Source: Clostridium fungisolvens (lineage in GTDB: Bacteria; Bacillota; Clostridia; Clostridiales; Clostridiaceae). From it: DNA of 64,000 nt. Positions 63,080-64,000 of this stretch are shown here, piece by piece (the first letter of the stretch is position 1; each line of letters begins with the position of its first letter). Below the pieces are notes generated by a model. That model did not search any database and was not told where the DNA came from. It saw only the letters and a list, made by a program, of their open reading frames with translations. The DNA lies in NCBI RefSeq assembly GCF_014193895.1, contig NZ_BLZR01000001.1:124001-188000 (forward strand), given 5' to 3'. The translations under genes were made by a program, and so were the position numbers.

Positions 63080-63832
63080 ATGAAAAATAAAAGAAGGCTA
63101 TTTTTATTAATAATGTTTTTTACATTACCAATTACGCTTAACTTTTTTTCTCCATACATCATAATTGATGGCTTATTTAATAAGATTATATCGGGAGCAT
63201 TTCTAGTGTGGACAATTATGGCAGTTTCATCGCTTTTTATAGGTAGGGCCTTTTGTGCTTATATTTGTCCATATGGCGCTTGGCAGATGATAATAGATAG
63301 ATGTATTGAAAAGCCTCTTAAGAAAATCAAAGGCTTAAAGATTTTAAAATATATACTTGGAGCTACTTGGGTTTTTGTAATAGCTTTTGCTTTAATTTCT
63401 AGTAGGGAATACAAGTTAAATTTGTTTTATCTTACAGAAGGTTATGTTAGTGTAGATAAGATTTCTAATATTATGGGCTATTTTACTATATTAACATTAC
63501 TGGCAGTTTTACCACTTGTCTTAGGTAAGAGAGCTACTTGCTATTACTTATGTCCAATGTCTATTTTGAATATAACAGGAAGTAAAGTGAAAAATAAATT
63601 TAATATTCCTTCTTTAAAATTAAAAGCAGAACCAAGCAATTGTAAAAAATGCAGTGCTTGCAATAAGAGTTGTCCTATGAGTATTAATGTTATGGAAAAG
63701 GTTCAGCATAATAGTATGGAATCTTCAGATTGTATACTTTGTGGTGAATGCAGTAAAGCATGTAAGTTTGGCGCTGTAAATAGAATTTGTGGAAAAGATA
63801 GAGTAGATAGAAAGGTCGTAGAAATGAAATGA
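63080..63832 (+). CDS. NapH/YccM-like membrane 4Fe-4S protein
   Basis: 250 residues. About five hydrophobic segments carry the GRAFCAYICPYGAWQ and CYYLCP motifs typical of NapH/CcoG-like membrane electron carriers. The C-terminus has two ferredoxin-type clusters (CKKCSACNKSCP and CILCGECSKAC). It probably moves electrons to an unknown acceptor. AAGGAG precedes the ATG. The stop TGA overlaps the ATG of the following tetR gene (ATGA), so the two are translationally coupled and share the operator at 63018-63032. Confidence 0.88.
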   Translation: MKNKRRLFLLIMFFTLPITLNFFSPYIIIDGLFNKIISGAFLVWTIMAVSSLFIGRAFCAYICPYGAWQMIIDRCIEKPLKKIKGLKILKYILGATWVFVIAFALISSREYKLNLFYLTEGYVSVDKISNIMGYFTILTLLAVLPLVLGKRATCYYLCPMSILNITGSKVKNKFNIPSLKLKAEPSNCKKCSACNKSCPMSINVMEKVQHNSMESSDCILCGECSKACKFGAVNRICGKDRVDRKVVEMK

Positions 63833-64000
63833 AGAGAATTGTAAAAGATCCATTGGAAAGAAAAAATGAAATAATGGATAGGTCTCTAGAACTCTTTATT
63901 GAGAAGGGGTATGACAATACCTCAATCAATGAAATAGTTAACAGTCTATCTATAGCAAAAGGAACCTTCTATCATTATTTTACTTCGAAGGAAGAAATAC
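63829..64000 (+). CDS. TetR family regulator, 5' part (runs off the window)
   Basis: The ATG overlaps the previous stop codon. The 57 visible codons (RSLELFIEKGYDNTSINEIV, then LSIAKGTFYHYFTSKEEI) are a complete TetR helix-turn-helix. Probably autoregulates the operon through the GACCGAC dyad. Confidence 0.92.
   Translation, partial: MKRIVKDPLERKNEIMDRSLELFIEKGYDNTSINEIVNSLSIAKGTFYHYFTSKEEI

Noticed and set aside
1..64000. tRNA, rRNA and complete insertion sequences
   Set aside because: Looked for tRNA cloverleaf ends, rRNA-like GC-rich stretches and transposase pairs with inverted repeats; none was convincing by eye.

Overview
The window is AT-rich, single-strand-biased DNA from a spore-forming low-GC Firmicute, most likely Clostridium sensu stricto or a close relative. 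The support is an FMN riboswitch with a rib operon, an alpha/beta-type spore protein (SASP), a MASE3 kinase, clostridial-type transporters and chemoreceptors, and strong AGGAGG ribosome binding sites. I do not name a species. No rRNA, tRNA, CRISPR array or complete insertion sequence was seen.

Layout. Bases 1-2311: the end of an unknown gene, a cysteine-rich KTR protein and a DrrAB-like ABC exporter. 2520-6144: FMN riboswitch, a long leader with several terminators, then ribD (deaminase half only), ribE, ribBA and ribH. 6550-8230: short-chain dehydrogenase and a MerR regulator with 19-bp-spacer promoters. 8522-9349: an isolated phage-type replisome organizer. 9381-12011: an ABC-F ribosome-protection-type gene behind a tiny upstream ORF and an attenuator-like terminator. 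12091-15660: response regulator, ABC ATPase, permease and histidine kinase, probably a peptide-antibiotic sensing and resistance unit. 15790-24022 and 31711-33132: glycoside hydrolases (two GH1 6-phospho-beta-glucosidases, a secreted GH87-type alpha-1,3-glucanase with CARDB and carbohydrate-binding domains, and a cytoplasmic GH5). 24463-31413: chemoreceptor, heterodimeric ABC multidrug exporter and an alpha/beta hydrolase.

33390-35346: mntH and mntR, divergent. 35517-37530: a HAD phosphatase and a decayed IS1595-like transposase. 37928-41203: TetR plus a rifampin-phosphotransferase-like enzyme. 42333-45843: oleate hydratase, TetR and an EamA transporter. 46013-53319: DUF1284, a CHASE4/GGDEF/HD-GYP c-di-GMP protein, a MASE3 kinase, a SASP and an unusual holin-like/papain fusion. 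53801-64000: TetR plus chemoreceptor, a MobB-like P-loop protein, a guanylate-kinase-like protein, threonine ammonia-lyase, a HAD hydrolase, oligoendopeptidase F, a VOC protein, and a NapH-like ferredoxin protein translationally coupled to a TetR gene that runs off the window.

The strongest unexplained signal is between the genes. At least four families of short structured repeats (called A, B, C and D here) fill the spacers. Family C is a composite module: an inverted repeat that begins in the T-tract of a terminator, then a conserved hairpin, then a second terminator hairpin. Families C and D show compensatory base changes between copies, which suggests selection or a mechanism acting on the folded form. 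Two C modules sit in the ribD leader between the FMN riboswitch and the gene. The window also carries several antibiotic-response loci (ABC-F with leader peptide, two-component/ABC unit, ABC exporters, RPH-like enzyme).
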